Positions 33,305-41,549 of a stretch of DNA of 64,000 bases are shown here, piece after piece. Source of the DNA: Taklimakanibacter sp050246735 (lineage in GTDB: Bacteria > Pseudomonadota > Alphaproteobacteria > Rhizobiales > Aestuariivirgaceae); the NCBI GenBank assembly GCA_050246735.1, contig JBFWVM010000002.1, positions 62,001 to 126,000 of the forward strand, given 5' to 3'. Within the stretch, counting starts at the first letter, position 1. Each line of letters opens with the position of its first letter. A model generated the notes under the pieces. The model was not told the DNA's origin, made no database searches, and was given only the letters and a program-made list of their open reading frames with translations. Position numbers and translations under genes: made by a program.

Positions 33305-33942
33305 CAGGCAAGCTCCTTGAGCCTGCGGAGGACGGCCGCGGTGTCGCTCACCCAGCAATAGCCGCCGAAGGCCTTGAGCGCATTGTCGTGGCGCGCTTGC
33401 GAATAGGCGGCGCAGGCGTCTTCGGCGAGCGTCACCAGATAGCCGCGGTCGGAGGCATCACGCACCGCCATGTCGACGCACTGGTCGGTCACGACGCCCG
33501 AGACGATGAGGTAGCGTATGCCCATGTTCTTGAGCACATAGTCGATATTTGTGGAATTGAAGACGCCGGACGATGACTTGGGGAGCACGATCTCGTTGTC
33601 GATGGGGGCGAGTTCCTTGATCGGCTGGCCCTCGGGCAGGCCTTTCGGCACGAAGATATGGGACAGGCGGTGATCGAGCGAGATGTCGCGGCCGTCCTTG
33701 GTCAGGGCCTCGATGATCGTGTGCAGGACCTGGATGCCGGATTCCCGCGCGGCGTCGAGGAGCCTTACCGCATTGGGGATGGTCGTGGCCTCGAGCCGCT
33801 TGAAATAATAATGATCGGCGTCGAGCTCCGGATGCTGCGGATCGAGTCCCGGCGTGCAGAAGATGGTCTGGAGATCGACGAAGAGGAGGGCGGTCTCCTC
33901 TTTTCTGTAAGGGGCGTCGCGCGTGATCGTGGCGGGTTTCAT
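33304..33942 (-). CDS. Isochorismatase-fold cysteine amidohydrolase
   Basis: This 212-residue hydrolase has the family's catalytic triad: D23 (FVDLQ), K122 (LPKSSSGVF) and nucleophile C155 (VVTDQCVDMAV). This Asp-Lys-Cys arrangement is found in ureidoacrylate, biuret, N-carbamoylsarcosine and nicotinamide hydrolases. It is likely a cytosolic C-N hydrolase of a small amide or carbamoyl compound. It heads a two-gene leftward operon with the N-formylglutamate amidohydrolase homologue. Given the nearby ureide genes, a carbamoyl substrate is possible, but the sequence does not fix it. Confidence 0.85.
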   Translation of the reverse strand: MKPATITRDAPYRKEETALLFVDLQTIFCTPGLDPQHPELDADHYYFKRLEATTIPNAVRLLDAARESGIQVLHTIIEALTKDGRDISLDHRLSHIFVPKGLPEGQPIKELAPIDNEIVLPKSSSGVFNSTNIDYVLKNMGIRYLIVSGVVTDQCVDMAVRDASDRGYLVTLAEDACAAYSQARHDNALKAFGGYCWVSDTAAVLRRLKELA

Positions 33943-34049
33943 GGATGGCTCGTCGTTTCTGCGGGGAGCAGGGGGATAGCGCGCCGCGGGCGGCCGGACA
34001 CAGGAGAAGGCGGCTTGCGCCGTGGCGTGCCGGAGATTTACCGAACCTT

Positions 34050-34071
34050 GTCGACTTGCACAATTGTTGAC
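34050..34071. promoter_or_regulatory. Imperfect dyad in divergent promoter region
   Basis: GTCGAC (34050-34055) faces GTTGAC (34066-34071) across ten AT-rich bases in the 223-base gap between the amidohydrolase operon and the aminotransferase gene. The 11-mer CAATTGTTGAC here is also present in the TetR-type palindrome at 45464-45481. It may be an operator for a GntR- or TetR-type regulator. Confidence 0.3.
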
Positions 34072-34165
34072 CGTAGAAGACGGGTTTGCCAGGCCTTAGG
34101 ATGCAGGATGCCGAAGGTGGAAGGAAAGGCGTGATCATGGGCTTCGCAACGTCCCGGGCCGTCTC

Positions 34166-35473
34166 ATGACGGCGAACGACATCCTCGGGCGCGACGCGGC
34201 GGCGATCGGAAGCTTGCAGAAATTGCGCTTCTTTCCATCGGCCCTGACCGGCGGCAAGGGGGTGAGGGTGACCGATCAGTCCGGACGCTCGCTGCTCGAT
34301 CTGTCCGCCGCCTGGGGCGCGGCGAGCCTCGGCTACGGCCATCCTGCCGTGGTCGAGGCGGTGACGCGCGCCGTAGCCAGCCCGGCCGGCGCCAGCGTTC
34401 TCTCCTCCGCCAATCTGCCCGCGGTCGAGCTGGCGGAAGCCCTGCTGGCGACCCTGCCTGACATTGCCGACGCCAAGGTCTGGCTCGGCCATTCGGGCTC
34501 GGACGCCAATGAGGCGATGTTCAGGCTGGTGACGGCGGCGACCGGCCGGCCGCGCATCATCGCCTTTGCCGGCGCCTATCATGGCGGCACGGCCGCATCC
34601 ATGGCGATATCGGGCCACAGCGTGCAGAGCCATGCCGCGCGCCATCCGGGCCTCACCCTCATTCCCTATCCATCGACGTCACGGCCGTTCATGGGCGATG
34701 CGACGGGCGGGACGGTCCTGGAGCTCACCGAGCACCTGCTCGGGACCACATGTCCCGGCGATCAGGTGGCGGCGCTCTTCATCGAGCCCATCCAGTCGGA
34801 CGGGGGCATGATCGTGCCGCCTCCTGGCTTCCTCGGCCGCCTTGCCGAGCTTTGCCGCCGTCACGGCATCCTCGTCGTCAGCGACGAGGTGAAGGTCGGC
34901 CTGGCGCGCACCGGAAAGATGCATGCTTTCGCCCATGAGGGCTTCACGCCGGACATCGTCTGCTTCGGCAAGGGCCTGGGCGGCGGGCTGCCGCTCGCCG
35001 CGGCGGTGGCGCCCGCGAGGCTTCTCGATTTCTCAGCCGCTTTCGCGATGCAGACCCTGCATGGCAATCCGGTCTCTGCGGCGGCGGGCCTTGCCGTGCT
35101 CGACACGATCCGGCGCGAGCGGCTCGCGGCCCGCGCGGCATCCCTCGGCGACTACTTCCTCGGCCGTCTCAAGGCGCTCGGGCGGAAGCATGACATCGTC
35201 GTGGACGTGCGGGGCCGCGGCCTCGCCATCGGCGTCGAACTCCGCGGCGATCGCGCCAAACGCTATGCGGCGAAGACGGTCTATCGCGCCTTCGCTCTCG
35301 GTCTTGTCCTCTATTATGTGGGGCTCGATTCCAACGTGCTGGAGCTGACCCCGCCGCTCGTCCTGGCCGAGGAGGATGTCGATGAGGCCGTGGACATCCT
35401 CGATCGGAGCCTCGCAGACGTGGCGCGCGGCGTGGTCGGCGACGCCGAGATCGCGGCCTTCGCCGGCTGGTGA
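34166..35473 (+). CDS. Class III PLP-dependent aminotransferase
   Basis: This 435-residue fold-type I aminotransferase of the omega-amino-acid/4-aminobutyrate group has the PLP-binding Asp in VVSDEVKVGLART and the Schiff-base Lys in CFGKGLGGGLPLAA. LGYGHPAVVEAVTRAV is the usual N-terminal substrate-pocket segment. Candidate substrates include 4-aminobutyrate, beta-alanine, taurine or diamines; sequence does not decide. It is divergent from the amidohydrolase pair and convergent with the flavin monooxygenase gene. It stands alone and is not of the same subgroup as the C-terminal domain of the fusion at 29511. Confidence 0.88.
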   Translation: MTANDILGRDAAAIGSLQKLRFFPSALTGGKGVRVTDQSGRSLLDLSAAWGAASLGYGHPAVVEAVTRAVASPAGASVLSSANLPAVELAEALLATLPDIADAKVWLGHSGSDANEAMFRLVTAATGRPRIIAFAGAYHGGTAASMAISGHSVQSHAARHPGLTLIPYPSTSRPFMGDATGGTVLELTEHLLGTTCPGDQVAALFIEPIQSDGGMIVPPPGFLGRLAELCRRHGILVVSDEVKVGLARTGKMHAFAHEGFTPDIVCFGKGLGGGLPLAAAVAPARLLDFSAAFAMQTLHGNPVSAAAGLAVLDTIRRERLAARAASLGDYFLGRLKALGRKHDIVVDVRGRGLAIGVELRGDRAKRYAAKTVYRAFALGLVLYYVGLDSNVLELTPPLVLAEEDVDEAVDILDRSLADVARGVVGDAEIAAFAGW

Positions 35474-35495
35474 ATCATTTTCTTAGGGTCTCGCC

Positions 35496-36512
35496 TCAAG
35501 CCTTTGAAGCGACTCGGTCTTTCACCAGTCCCTTGAGGACGCCCGCGGCGATCTCGAAGGAGCGCAGCCGCGCCTCGTGATCGAAAATATGCCCGCTGAC
35601 GATGAGCTCGTCGGCCCGCGTCGCATCGAGAAATCCCGCGATCTCGGGACCGATCCTGGCGCCCGTGCCGACGAACGAACAGACGAGCGCATGGTCGGCG
35701 CCCGCTTTTTCATGCGGGGCGGCGAAATCGTCGATATTGTCGACGGGCGGCGGCAGTTGTCCGGGCTGTCCGCGCCGCAGCCGGACGAAGGACTGCTGGA
35801 GCGAGGTGAAGAGGCGGCGCGCCTCCTCGTCGCTGTCCGCCGCGATAATGTTGGCGGCGACCGCGACATAGGGCCTGGCGAGCTGATGCGATGGCTGGAA
35901 GCGCTCGCGATAGATTCCGATGGCCTGATGGAGCGCGTCGGGCGCGAAATGCGAGGCGAAGGCGAAGGGCAGCCCCAGATGGGCGGCGAGCTGCGCCCCG
36001 AAGAGGCTCGACCCCAGGATCCACAGCGGCACCTTGAGCCCGGCGCCCGGCACGGCGCGGATCTTCTGGTCGGGCTCGGGGTCGTCGAAATAGACCTGCA
36101 ATTCGACGACGTCCTGCGGGAACCGGTCAGCCGCGGCGGCGAGATCGCGGCGCAGCGCCCGCGAGGTCAGCATGTCGGTGCCGGGGGCGCGGCCGAGGCC
36201 CAGATCGATGCGGCCGGGATGAAGCGATTCGAGCGTGCCGAACTGCTCGGCGATCACCAGAGGCGAGTGATTGGGCAGCATGATGCCGGCGGCGCCGACA
36301 CGGATGGTGCTGGTGCCGGCCGCCACATAACCGATCACCACCGCGGTCGCGGCGCTGGCGATGCCGCTCATATTGTGATGCTCCGCAAGCCAGTAGCGCT
36401 TGTAGCCCCAGGCTTCGGCATGGCGGGCGAGGTCCAGCGTGTTGCGCAGGGCATCGGCGGCGGTGGCGCCTTCGGTGATGGGCGAGAGATCGAGGGCCGA
36501 GAAGGCGATCAT
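35496..36512 (-). CDS. LLM-class flavin-dependent oxidoreductase (MsnO8-like)
   Basis: This 338-residue bacterial-luciferase-fold protein opens SALDLSPITEG and has WLAEHHNMSGIASAATAVVI and EQFGTLESLHPGRIDLGLGR followed by the APGTD motif, which place it in the MsnO8-type LLM oxidoreductase group. These use reduced flavin, often FMNH2, supplied by a separate reductase. No reductase is adjacent. ATG 36512 is chosen because the family starts with MIxFSALDLSP; the 62-residue upstream extension is arginine/proline-rich and lies in the promoter region. Substrate is unknown. Confidence 0.88.
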   Translation of the reverse strand: MIAFSALDLSPITEGATAADALRNTLDLARHAEAWGYKRYWLAEHHNMSGIASAATAVVIGYVAAGTSTIRVGAAGIMLPNHSPLVIAEQFGTLESLHPGRIDLGLGRAPGTDMLTSRALRRDLAAAADRFPQDVVELQVYFDDPEPDQKIRAVPGAGLKVPLWILGSSLFGAQLAAHLGLPFAFASHFAPDALHQAIGIYRERFQPSHQLARPYVAVAANIIAADSDEEARRLFTSLQQSFVRLRRGQPGQLPPPVDNIDDFAAPHEKAGADHALVCSFVGTGARIGPEIAGFLDATRADELIVSGHIFDHEARLRSFEIAAGVLKGLVKDRVASKA

Positions 36513-36666
36513 GACGGAATCCCTGAGACGCTGAGAGGAAGGGTGAAAATGGGGGTACGCTCCGCGATGTGCAATGCCCGGGCCGCATGGCTGGAGGGCA
36601 TTGGGGGTTTTGCTTTGCCGGACGGCGTGGCAATCTGCCGGCTCCCGCCCTCCCGCAAGGACAGCC

Positions 36667-38166
36667 ATGCCGGCGACCCAGGACATTATCCTTGGCATCG
36701 ATCAAGGTACGACCAGCACGAAGGTGGTGGCGGTCGATGGCCGGGGGCGGATCCTTGGCGAAAGCGTGCGTCCGGTTGCGACCACGGCGCCGGCGCCCGG
36801 CTTCGTCGAGCAGGATGCCGGGGCGATGGTCGCCAATATCCTGGCGTCGATCCGCGAGCTCATGGACCGGCTGGCGCTGAAGCCTGCGTCTGTCCTGTCG
36901 CTCGGCATCGCCAACCAGACCGAGACACTGGTGGTCTGGGATCCGAAGACCGGTCGGCCGGTCTTGCCGGCGATCGTCTGGCAATGCCGCCGCGGGGCCG
37001 AGGAGCTGAACGCCCTGCGGAACGACGAGGCTGCGCGTCTCGTCAAGGCGCGCACAGGTCTCGATCTCGACCCGACCTTCACCGCGGCGAAGCTCCTCTG
37101 GCTCGAGCATCATCGCCCGGAGATCGCGGCGGGGATCGGCGATGGCCGCCTGTGCTGGGGGACGGTCGACAGCTGGATCGTCTGGTCGCTCACGGGCGGC
37201 GAGGTCTATGCGACCGAGCCCGGCAATGCCTCGCGCACCATGCTGTTCGATATCGACAGGCTCGTCTGGGACAGGGAGCTGGCGGAGCTCTTCGGCCTTG
37301 GTCTTGGGTCCTTCCCCGAATGCCGTCCGTCCCATGCGAGTTTCGGCGTGACGGGCACCGATCTCCTCGGCGCCAGGATTCCGATCACCGGCGTCATGGG
37401 AGATCAGCAGGCGGCGCTCTTCGGCCATGGCTGTTATCGGGAGGGAGAGCTCAAGGTCACCTACGGCACCGGCGCCTTTCTGTGGATGAATGCCGGCGCG
37501 AAGCCACCGGCGACACCCGGCGCGGGCATCATCCGCACCATTGCCTGGCAGATCGATGAGCCTTGCTATGCCTATGAGGGTTTCGTGATGTATGCCGGCC
37601 GGATCCTCGACTGGCTCGCCGATCGGCTTTCGATCGAGGGCGGGGGAGCCGCCGTCGCCGCGCAAGCGGAGACGGCCGTAACGAGCGCCGGCGCGCTGCT
37701 GGTGCCGGCCTTCCAGGGACTGGCTTCGCCCTGGTGGCAGCCCGACGTCCGCGCCGCGCTGCTGGGGCTGAGCGCCGCGACCACGCGGGCGCACATCGCC
37801 CATGCCGGGCTCGAAGCCGTCTGCTATCAGATCCGCGCCGTCCTCGAGGCGATCGGCGAGGGGAGGGATGGCCTGCCCATGGTCAAGGCCGACGGCAGCA
37901 TGACGCGCTCGCGCTATTTCACCCGTCTGCAGGCTGGCGCGCTCGGAGCTCCGCTCTTCGTCTCGGCCTCCGATGCCATGACGCCCTTCGGCTCCGCCCT
38001 GATGGCGGGACTTGGCGCCGGCCGTTGGCGCACGCTCGCCGAGCTTGCCGCATTGCCGCGCGCCGGCGAAAGGGTCGAGCCCGCAGCGGCCGGTGCCGAT
38101 CGGTTTTCCTATGAAGCCTGGACCAGGGCCGTCGATCTCCTGGTCGCCGGCTACGGCCGCAGGTGA
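36667..38166 (+). CDS. FGGY-family polyol kinase, glycerol-kinase-like
   Basis: This 499-residue kinase resembles GlpK: ILGIDQGTTSTK phosphate-binding start, IVWQ (W105), MGDQQAALFG with catalytic D246, and TYGTGAFLWMN (F271). Two positions that contact glycerol in GlpK differ: NQRET is NQTET (T85 for Arg) and DPYFSATK is DPTFTAAK (T137 for Tyr). The substrate may therefore be a different polyol or triol. The partner gene, 12 bases downstream, is a GlpD-type dehydrogenase, so the pair phosphorylates and then oxidises a polyol phosphate. No GlpF-like facilitator is present. ATG 36667 is the first start that gives a normal FGGY N-terminus. Confidence 0.85.
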   Translation: MPATQDIILGIDQGTTSTKVVAVDGRGRILGESVRPVATTAPAPGFVEQDAGAMVANILASIRELMDRLALKPASVLSLGIANQTETLVVWDPKTGRPVLPAIVWQCRRGAEELNALRNDEAARLVKARTGLDLDPTFTAAKLLWLEHHRPEIAAGIGDGRLCWGTVDSWIVWSLTGGEVYATEPGNASRTMLFDIDRLVWDRELAELFGLGLGSFPECRPSHASFGVTGTDLLGARIPITGVMGDQQAALFGHGCYREGELKVTYGTGAFLWMNAGAKPPATPGAGIIRTIAWQIDEPCYAYEGFVMYAGRILDWLADRLSIEGGGAAVAAQAETAVTSAGALLVPAFQGLASPWWQPDVRAALLGLSAATTRAHIAHAGLEAVCYQIRAVLEAIGEGRDGLPMVKADGSMTRSRYFTRLQAGALGAPLFVSASDAMTPFGSALMAGLGAGRWRTLAELAALPRAGERVEPAAAGADRFSYEAWTRAVDLLVAGYGRR

Positions 38167-38178
38167 AGGCCGGATCGA

Positions 38179-39711
38179 ATGAGCACCGGGACCCGGAAGG
38201 CATATGACCTCTTCGTCGTCGGCGGCGGCATCAATGGCGCGGCGATCGCCTGCGACGCGGCGGGCCGGGGCCTGCGCGTCGCGCTCGCCGAGATGCAGGA
38301 TTTCGCCGAGGGCACGTCGTCGCGATCGTCCAAGCTCATCCACGGCGGCCTGCGCTATCTCGAGACCTATGATTTCAAGCTGGTGCGCGACGCCTTGCTC
38401 GAGCGCGAGATCCTCATGCGGCGCACGCCGCATCTCGTCTGGCCGCTGCGGCTCGTCCTCCCTCATGTCGCGGGCCAGCGGCCGCGCTGGATGATCCGCC
38501 TGGGGCTCTTCTTCTATGATCATCTGGCGCAGCGCCGGATATTGCGCCGGTCGGAGGCGATCGATCTCCGCCGCCATCCGGCGGGCGAGGCCCTGAAGCC
38601 TCGCTATCGCCGCGCTTTCGCCTATTCCGATTGCCGTGGCGACGATGCGCGCCTGGTGATCGCCAACCTCCTGGGGGCCGAGCGCGGCGGCGCCCGGATC
38701 CTGCCGCGGCATCGCTTCGTCACGGCGGCGCGCGACGGCGATCTCTGGCGCGTCACGCTCGAAAAGACGGGAGAGAGCGGGCGCGTCGTGATCGCCAGCC
38801 GCGCCCTGGTGAATGCGGCAGGTCCCTGGGTCGTCGACGTCGCGGGCAGGATGCAGGTGCCGGTTGCGCGCAGGCTGCGCCTGGTGCGCGGCAGCCACAT
38901 CGTCGTGCCGCGCCAGTGGCCCGGCGATCACGGCTATTTCCTGCAGACGCGCGACGGCCGGCTGATGGAGGCCTTTCCCTATGAGCAGGACTTCACGTCG
39001 ATCGGCACGACGGATGAGCCCTGGGACGATGCTCCCGAGAAAGTCTCGATTTCCGGCGAGGAGATCGACTACATGCTGGCCGAGGTGAACGAGTTCCTGC
39101 GTAAGCCCGTGACGCGCGCCGATATCGTCTGGAGCTATTCCGGGGTGAGGCCGTTGTTCGAGACGGGCGGCGGCCGCGACGGTGATCTCTCCACGCTCAC
39201 GCGCGACTACGCCTTCGAGATCGACCATGCCGAAGGGCAGGTGCCGGCGCTGACGGTCTTCGGAGGCAAGCTCACCACGCATCGCCGCCTTGCGGAAGAT
39301 GCAATGCAGAAATTATGCGCGATCATGCCGTGGCCCGCCGCGAGCGGGTCGCGCACAGATATCCTGCCCGGCGGCGATTTCGGCCCCTCCGGCAGCGACG
39401 GCTACCGCGAAGCGCTCGGCGCGCGCTTGCCCTGGCTTCCGGAAACTCAGCTGAATCGCTATGTTCGGCTCTACGGGACCCGCGCCGCCGATCTGCTCGA
39501 GGGCGCGGCGAGCCTTGCCGATCTGGGGCCTCTCATCGGCGCCGATCTCCATCGGCGGGAGGTCGATTTCCTCAGGCGCACGGAATGGGCGGTGACGGCC
39601 GAGGATATCGTCTGGCGCCGCAGCAAGCTGGGCTTGCGGCTTTCCCGGGTTGAGATCGAACGGCTCGCGTCCTACTTGGAAGAGACGGCGCAGCCGAAGT
39701 CACCTTCCTGA
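38179..39711 (+). CDS. glpD: FAD-dependent glycerol-3-phosphate dehydrogenase family
   Basis: This 510-residue peripheral-membrane flavoprotein of the GlpD family oxidises sn-glycerol-3-phosphate (or a similar polyol phosphate) to the keto form and reduces quinone. It has the FAD motif VVGGGINGAAIACDAAGRG, the GTSSRSSKLIHGGLRYLE signature and RGSHIVVPRQWPGDHGYF, with a C-terminal alpha-helical domain. It follows the FGGY kinase with no promoter-size gap. EryB-type erythritol-phosphate dehydrogenases are close relatives, so the substrate depends on what the kinase accepts. Symbol is by family resemblance only. Confidence 0.87.
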   Translation: MSTGTRKAYDLFVVGGGINGAAIACDAAGRGLRVALAEMQDFAEGTSSRSSKLIHGGLRYLETYDFKLVRDALLEREILMRRTPHLVWPLRLVLPHVAGQRPRWMIRLGLFFYDHLAQRRILRRSEAIDLRRHPAGEALKPRYRRAFAYSDCRGDDARLVIANLLGAERGGARILPRHRFVTAARDGDLWRVTLEKTGESGRVVIASRALVNAAGPWVVDVAGRMQVPVARRLRLVRGSHIVVPRQWPGDHGYFLQTRDGRLMEAFPYEQDFTSIGTTDEPWDDAPEKVSISGEEIDYMLAEVNEFLRKPVTRADIVWSYSGVRPLFETGGGRDGDLSTLTRDYAFEIDHAEGQVPALTVFGGKLTTHRRLAEDAMQKLCAIMPWPAASGSRTDILPGGDFGPSGSDGYREALGARLPWLPETQLNRYVRLYGTRAADLLEGAASLADLGPLIGADLHRREVDFLRRTEWAVTAEDIVWRRSKLGLRLSRVEIERLASYLEETAQPKSPS

Positions 39712-39736
39712 TCTCCACAACCAAGCGAGCCTTCTC

Positions 39737-40441
39737 ATGATCGATCTCTACTATTGGACGACGCCCAACGGCCACAAGATCACGATGTTTCTAGAGGAGG
39801 CGAAACTTCCCTACCGCATCATACCGGTCGATATCGGCAAGGGCGAGCAGTTCAAGCCGGATTTCCTGCGCATCTCGCCGAACAACCGCATCCCGGCGAT
39901 CGTCGATAACGCGCCGGCAAAAGGCGGAAAGCCGATTTCGCTTTTCGAGTCGGGCGCCATCTTGCTCTATCTCGCCGAGAAGACCGGCAAGTTCATCCCG
40001 TCCGATCTTGAGGGCCGCGCCGAGGTCCTGCAATGGCTGTTCTGGCAGATGGGCGGACTTGGTCCGATGGCCGGGCAGAACCATCATTTCCGCAACTATG
40101 CGCCCGAGAAGATTCCCTATGCGATCGACCGCTATGTGAAGGAGACGAACCGCCTCTATGGCGTGCTCAACAAGCGCCTTTCCGACCGTCCCTTTCTCGC
40201 GGGCGCGGATTATTCGATCGCCGACATGGCGTCCTATCCGTGGACGGTCTCCTATGAGCGGCAGGGGCAGGATCTCAACGATTTTCCCCATGTGAAGCGC
40301 TGGTTCGAGGCCATCCGCTCGCGCCCGGCGACGGTCGCCGCCTATGCCCGCGCCAAGGAGGTCAATCCCGATTCCGGCAAGCCGATGTCGGATGCCGAGA
40401 AGAAGATCTTGTTCGGCCAGACCGCGGCGGTCGTGCGATAG
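39737..40441 (+). CDS. Glutathione S-transferase, Nu class (YghU/YfcG-like)
   Basis: This 234-residue GST has an N-terminal thioredoxin-like domain YYWTTPNGHKITMFLEE with NNRIPAIVD and the FESGAILLYLAEKTGKF loop, and a C-terminal helical domain starting LQWLFWQMGGLGPMAGQNHH. The TPNGHKI motif replaces the Ser/Tyr of other GSTs and is typical of the disulfide-bond-reductase subgroup that uses glutathione disulfide. It lies 25 bases after the glpD-like gene, so it is probably cotranscribed. Its stop directly abuts the stop of the convergent permease gene. Confidence 0.88.
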   Translation: MIDLYYWTTPNGHKITMFLEEAKLPYRIIPVDIGKGEQFKPDFLRISPNNRIPAIVDNAPAKGGKPISLFESGAILLYLAEKTGKFIPSDLEGRAEVLQWLFWQMGGLGPMAGQNHHFRNYAPEKIPYAIDRYVKETNRLYGVLNKRLSDRPFLAGADYSIADMASYPWTVSYERQGQDLNDFPHVKRWFEAIRSRPATVAAYARAKEVNPDSGKPMSDAEKKILFGQTAAVVR

Positions 40442-41548
40442 TCATTCCAGCCGGCTGCGGAACAGCCACGCCGCCGCCGTCAACGTGCCGAGCGCGATCA
40501 GTGCCAGCGGGATCGTGTTGTGGACGACCTCGCTTGCGGAGATGTCCTTGAGGAAGACGCCCTTGGCCACGATCAGGAAATAACGCAGCGGGTTGACGAA
40601 GGTCACCGGCTGCAGCCATTCCGGCATGTTCTCGATGGGCGTGGCGAAGCCCGAGAGCAGCACCGCCGGCACGATGAAGACGAAGGCGCCCAGGATCGCC
40701 TGCTGCTGGGTCATCGATAGCGAGGAGATGAAGAGGCCGATGCCGACCACGCTGGCGAGATAGAATACGGCGCTGCCATAGAGGAGGACGAGCGAGCCGC
40801 GCAGGGGGACGCCGAAGAGGAAGATCGCCGCCAGCACATAGAGGGTGATGTGCACCATGCCGATCATCATCGGCGGGGTGAGTTTGCCGATCAGGATTTC
40901 GTGCGTGCGCAGTGGCGAGACCATGAGCTGGTCGAACGTCCCGAGCTCGCGTTCGCGCGCCACCGAAAGCGCGGTGACCACGAGGCCGATGAGGAGAGCG
41001 ATGATGGCGACGAGGCTCGGCACCGTGAACCACACGAAGGTCAGGTTGGGATTGAACCAGTAGCGCGGCGCTATGTCGACGCTCGCCGCCCGCTGCCGCG
41101 GCGTGGCGAGATCGCGAGCGAGACCGGAGATGATCTGGCCGAGATAGCCCGAGACGATCTGCGCGGCGTTGGACCGCCGTCCGTCGAGAATGATCTGCAC
41201 GTCGCCCTGATGCCCCGCCTCGATGTCGCGCGAGAAGGCCGGCCCGATCTGCACGGCGGCGATGACGTCCTGGCGCACGATGAGGTCGTGCAGGACCTCG
41301 TCGCTTCGGGTCTGGACGAGGTTGCGGAAGGCGGGCGCCCCGTCGATGCGCTGGATCAGTTCATGGCCCCATTTGCCGCTGTCGCGGTTGAGGATCGTGA
41401 TGTCGGCGTTCTTCACTTCGAGCGTCGCGGCATAGGAGAAGACGACGAGCTGCAGGACCGGCGGCACGATGATCACCATGCGCCCGCGCGGATCGCGCAG
41501 GATCGCCAGAAGCTCCTTGGCGACAAGCGCCATGATGCGTTGCCACAT
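40442..41548 (-). CDS. ABC-2 type efflux permease (YbhR-like)
   Basis: This 368-residue ABC-2 transporter permease is the last gene of a leftward operon. It has one N-terminal membrane helix (MVIIVPPVLQLVVFSYA), a large periplasmic segment and five C-terminal helices including ATALSVARERELGTFDQL-type sequence. ATG 41548 lies one base after the stop of the upstream permease gene. Gene order HlyD-ATPase-permease-permease with a divergent TetR gene matches E. coli ybhGFSR with ybiH (cecR), a multidrug/chloramphenicol-linked exporter. Confidence 0.9.
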   Translation of the reverse strand: MWQRIMALVAKELLAILRDPRGRMVIIVPPVLQLVVFSYAATLEVKNADITILNRDSGKWGHELIQRIDGAPAFRNLVQTRSDEVLHDLIVRQDVIAAVQIGPAFSRDIEAGHQGDVQIILDGRRSNAAQIVSGYLGQIISGLARDLATPRQRAASVDIAPRYWFNPNLTFVWFTVPSLVAIIALLIGLVVTALSVARERELGTFDQLMVSPLRTHEILIGKLTPPMMIGMVHITLYVLAAIFLFGVPLRGSLVLLYGSAVFYLASVVGIGLFISSLSMTQQQAILGAFVFIVPAVLLSGFATPIENMPEWLQPVTFVNPLRYFLIVAKGVFLKDISASEVVHNTIPLALIALGTLTAAAWLFRSRLE

Positions 41549-41549
41549 G

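Noticed and set aside
35496..36512. RutA-type pyrimidine oxygenase partnering the isochorismatase-fold protein as RutB
   Set aside because: The opening SALDLSPI and the APGTD region are of the MsnO8-like group, not RutA, and no other rut genes are near.
36127..39282. A 1051-codon open frame on the minus strand
   Set aside because: It lies across the LLM, FGGY kinase and GlpD genes, which have clear family motifs on their own strands. Its product is Arg/His/Asp-rich without any domain. Long antisense frames are expected in such GC-rich coding DNA.
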